From positions 124,001 to 188,000 of the forward strand of contig NZ_JAFFZN010000009.1 in the NCBI RefSeq assembly GCF_017676385.1: a DNA stretch of 64,000 bases, written 5' to 3'. Under the pieces are notes generated by a model. It was not told the DNA's origin, did not search any database, and was given only the letters and a program-made list of their open reading frames with translations. The stretch's first letter is position 1. Each line of letters starts with the position of its first letter. The position numbers and the translations under genes were made by a program. The stretch comes from Streptomyces spirodelae (GTDB lineage Bacteria; Actinomycetota; Actinomycetes; Streptomycetales; Streptomycetaceae). This document shows, in pieces, positions 62,556-64,000 of this stretch.

Positions 62556-64000
62556 CTTCGCCGCTCCCACCGCCGAACAGGGCCCGGTACTCCGGCTGTT
62601 CCCACAGCTGCCGGTGCGGCGCCACGGCGCGGACGCGACCGCCGTCGAGCCAGGCGGTCAGGTCGGCGCGGGCGGCCGTCGCGGCGCGGTGCGCCACGAC
62701 CAGCCGGGTGCGCGCCGCCAAGCTGACGCGTTCCCCCGCGTTCGGTCCCTCCGCGTTCCGGGTGCCCATCAGGGCCTGTGTCACCTTCAGTTCCGTCACC
62801 GTGTCCAGGCTGGACGTGGCGTCGTCCAGGATCAGCACCCGGCGGCTCTGCGCGAACGCACGGGCGAGGCCCAGGCGTTGCACCTCACCGCCGGAGAGCG
62901 GCGCCTGCGCGCGGGGAGTGTCGTAGCCGTGCGGGAGGGTGCGGACGAACTCATCGGCGCAGGCGGCGCCCGCCGCGGCGCGGACGCACTCCTGGTGCCG
63001 GCGCCACCCTTCCGGTCCGGCGGGGAGGCCCGCGGCGAGCGCGTCACCGACCGTGGTGCCGAAGAGGACCGGGCGCTCGAAAGCGAAACCGATCGCCTGC
63101 CGCAGCGCCGCCGGGTCCAGCTCGGCCAGGTCGGTACCCTCCAGCAGCACCCGTCCTGCCTCCGGCTCGACGAGCCGCCCGGCGACGGCCGCCAGCAGTG
63201 ACTTACCGGCGCCGGACCGGCCGACCACCGCGACCGTGGCCCCGCCCGGCACCACGAGATCCACCCCGCGCAGCACCGTTTCACCGCCGTACGAGGCCCG
63301 CACACCGCGCAGTTCCAGCCGACCCGCACCGGTGTTCCCCGGGTGGTACGGCACCGTGCGCCGCCCGGTCGCCATGGGGGAGACGGCCAGCACCTCCGCC
63401 AGCCGCCGCGCCGCCGTACGGCTGCGCACCAGCGCGTTGAGCTGCCCGACGAGGGTGCCGACGCCGGCCGCCAGCACGGCGTAGCGCGCGGCGGCGACCA
63501 GGCCGCCCACACTCAGCTCCCCCTCGCTCAGCAGCAGTCCGCCCACCGCGACCACCGCGATCTGGAGCAGCGGCACCAGCACGGCGGCCTGTGCTGTCGC
63601 GCGGCCCTGGACGTGCCACATCCGCTCTCCGTGCGCCGACAGCTCTGCCAGCGGTTCCAGCACCCTGGCGCGTTCGCGTTCCCTGATACCGGCTGCCGCG
63701 ATGGTGCGAGCCCCGGCCAGCGCCTCGACGAGCCGTCCGGCGAGCCGCGCCTGCGTCTCCTGGTAGCGGGTCACACAGTCGGCCGAGGTGCGGGAGAACG
63801 CGCGCAGCAGCAGCACGAGCAGCGGCGTCCCGGCCAGGAAGACGGCGGCGAGCCGCAAGTCGAGGAGCGCGAGCGCCACCAGCGCGCCCACCGGGGTGAC
63901 AACGGCGGCCAGCACCGAGGCGACACTGCTGGGGCCCGTGCCGGCGTGTGCGGCGTTGCCGGTGCAGCGGGTGACCAGGTCCCCGCCGGAGAAGCGGTCG
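62548..64000 (-). CDS. ramA: RamA-like ABC exporter, N-terminus beyond the right edge
   Basis: The frame is open to the window edge; the first visible residues (DRFSGGDLVTRCTGNAAHAG) lie in the first third of the export domain, so roughly 100 residues are missing. It continues with membrane helices and an ATPase with Walker A GRSGAGKSLL, signature LSGGEVQRLGLARA and Walker B VLILDDATSSLD. Its end overlaps the ramB-like gene. The precursor peptide (ramS-like) and synthetase (ramC-like) genes should lie upstream, outside the window; I cannot verify them. Confidence 0.8.
   Translation of the reverse strand, partial: DRFSGGDLVTRCTGNAAHAGTGPSSVASVLAAVVTPVGALVALALLDLRLAAVFLAGTPLLVLLLRAFSRTSADCVTRYQETQARLAGRLVEALAGARTIAAAGIRERERARVLEPLAELSAHGERMWHVQGRATAQAAVLVPLLQIAVVAVGGLLLSEGELSVGGLVAAARYAVLAAGVGTLVGQLNALVRSRTAARRLAEVLAVSPMATGRRTVPYHPGNTGAGRLELRGVRASYGGETVLRGVDLVVPGGATVAVVGRSGAGKSLLAAVAGRLVEPEAGRVLLEGTDLAELDPAALRQAIGFAFERPVLFGTTVGDALAAGLPAGPEGWRRHQECVRAAAGAACADEFVRTLPHGYDTPRAQAPLSGGEVQRLGLARAFAQSRRVLILDDATSSLDTVTELKVTQALMGTRNAEGPNAGERVSLAARTRLVVAHRAATAARADLTAWLDGGRVRAVAPHRQLWEQPEYRALFGGGSGEDG

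Overview
The window is very GC-rich actinomycete DNA, almost certainly from Streptomyces or a close relative. The signs are strong third-position GC bias, GTG and TTG starts, ATGA/GTGA overlaps between genes, a dispersed intergenic repeat typical of streptomycetes, an LPFR-type microprotein, a DasR-like operator before a lytic polysaccharide monooxygenase, and a ram-type (SapB) locus at the right edge. I found no tRNA, rRNA, CRISPR array, phage or insertion sequence.

Layout. (1) 1-9424 is a plant-polysaccharide island: the end of a secreted GH3 enzyme, a sugar ABC importer (binding lipoprotein plus two permeases; no ATPase here), a GH1 beta-glucosidase and a YicI-like GH31 alpha-xylosidase. 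Together they suggest uptake and trimming of xyloglucan-type oligosaccharides. (2) 9559-14172, minus strand: a flavin monooxygenase-like protein, a BioF2-type acyltransferase with a coupled 45-residue ORF in front, and a large SGNH hydrolase. (3) 14601-24821 is the most unusual part: a LuxR-type regulator, then ten tightly packed genes on one strand (GT2 glycosyltransferase, lone GatZ/KbaZ-family protein, transglutaminase-fold protein, cupin, DegT aminotransferase, Eis-like acetyltransferase, DUF2064 transferase, methyltransferase, zinc dehydrogenase). I read it as an undescribed pathway for a modified amino sugar or sugar-derived metabolite. Three heptamer repeats at 11-bp pitch lie upstream of the regulator. 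(4) 25029-30291: an Ogt methyltransferase, then a divergent polyol/pentulose catabolic locus (two FGGY kinases, histidine phosphatase, DeoR regulator) with palindromic operator candidates. (5) 30353-35747: phosphotransferase, CE4 deacetylase, AA10 LPMO, an MFS exporter with a long leader and a reading frame that overruns its natural end, and a Vms1-like protein.

(6) 35916-48685: an ascorbate-type PTS (fused EIIA-EIIB plus EIIC), alpha/beta hydrolase, glutathionyl-hydroquinone-reductase-like protein, small proteins, succinate-semialdehyde dehydrogenase, CBS protein, GH15 enzyme and NADP-type glutamate dehydrogenase. (7) 48731-58240: GCS2-type glutamate-cysteine ligase, membrane protein, aquaglyceroporin, methyltransferase, double NUDIX protein, a LigD split into separate phosphoesterase and ligase genes, an 81-codon remnant of an Orn/Lys/Arg decarboxylase, a HAD phosphatase and an acidic DUF5709-like protein. 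Several genes in (5)-(7) carry promoter matches to the sigma-B-type consensus GNNT-N14-16-GGGTA(C/T), so part of the window may form a stress regulon. (8) 58283-64000: an unusual P450, then RamR facing two ABC exporter genes of RamA/RamB type. The precursor and synthetase genes should lie just beyond the right edge.

Functions come from motifs and remembered family features only. No database search was possible, so substrate assignments are inference throughout.
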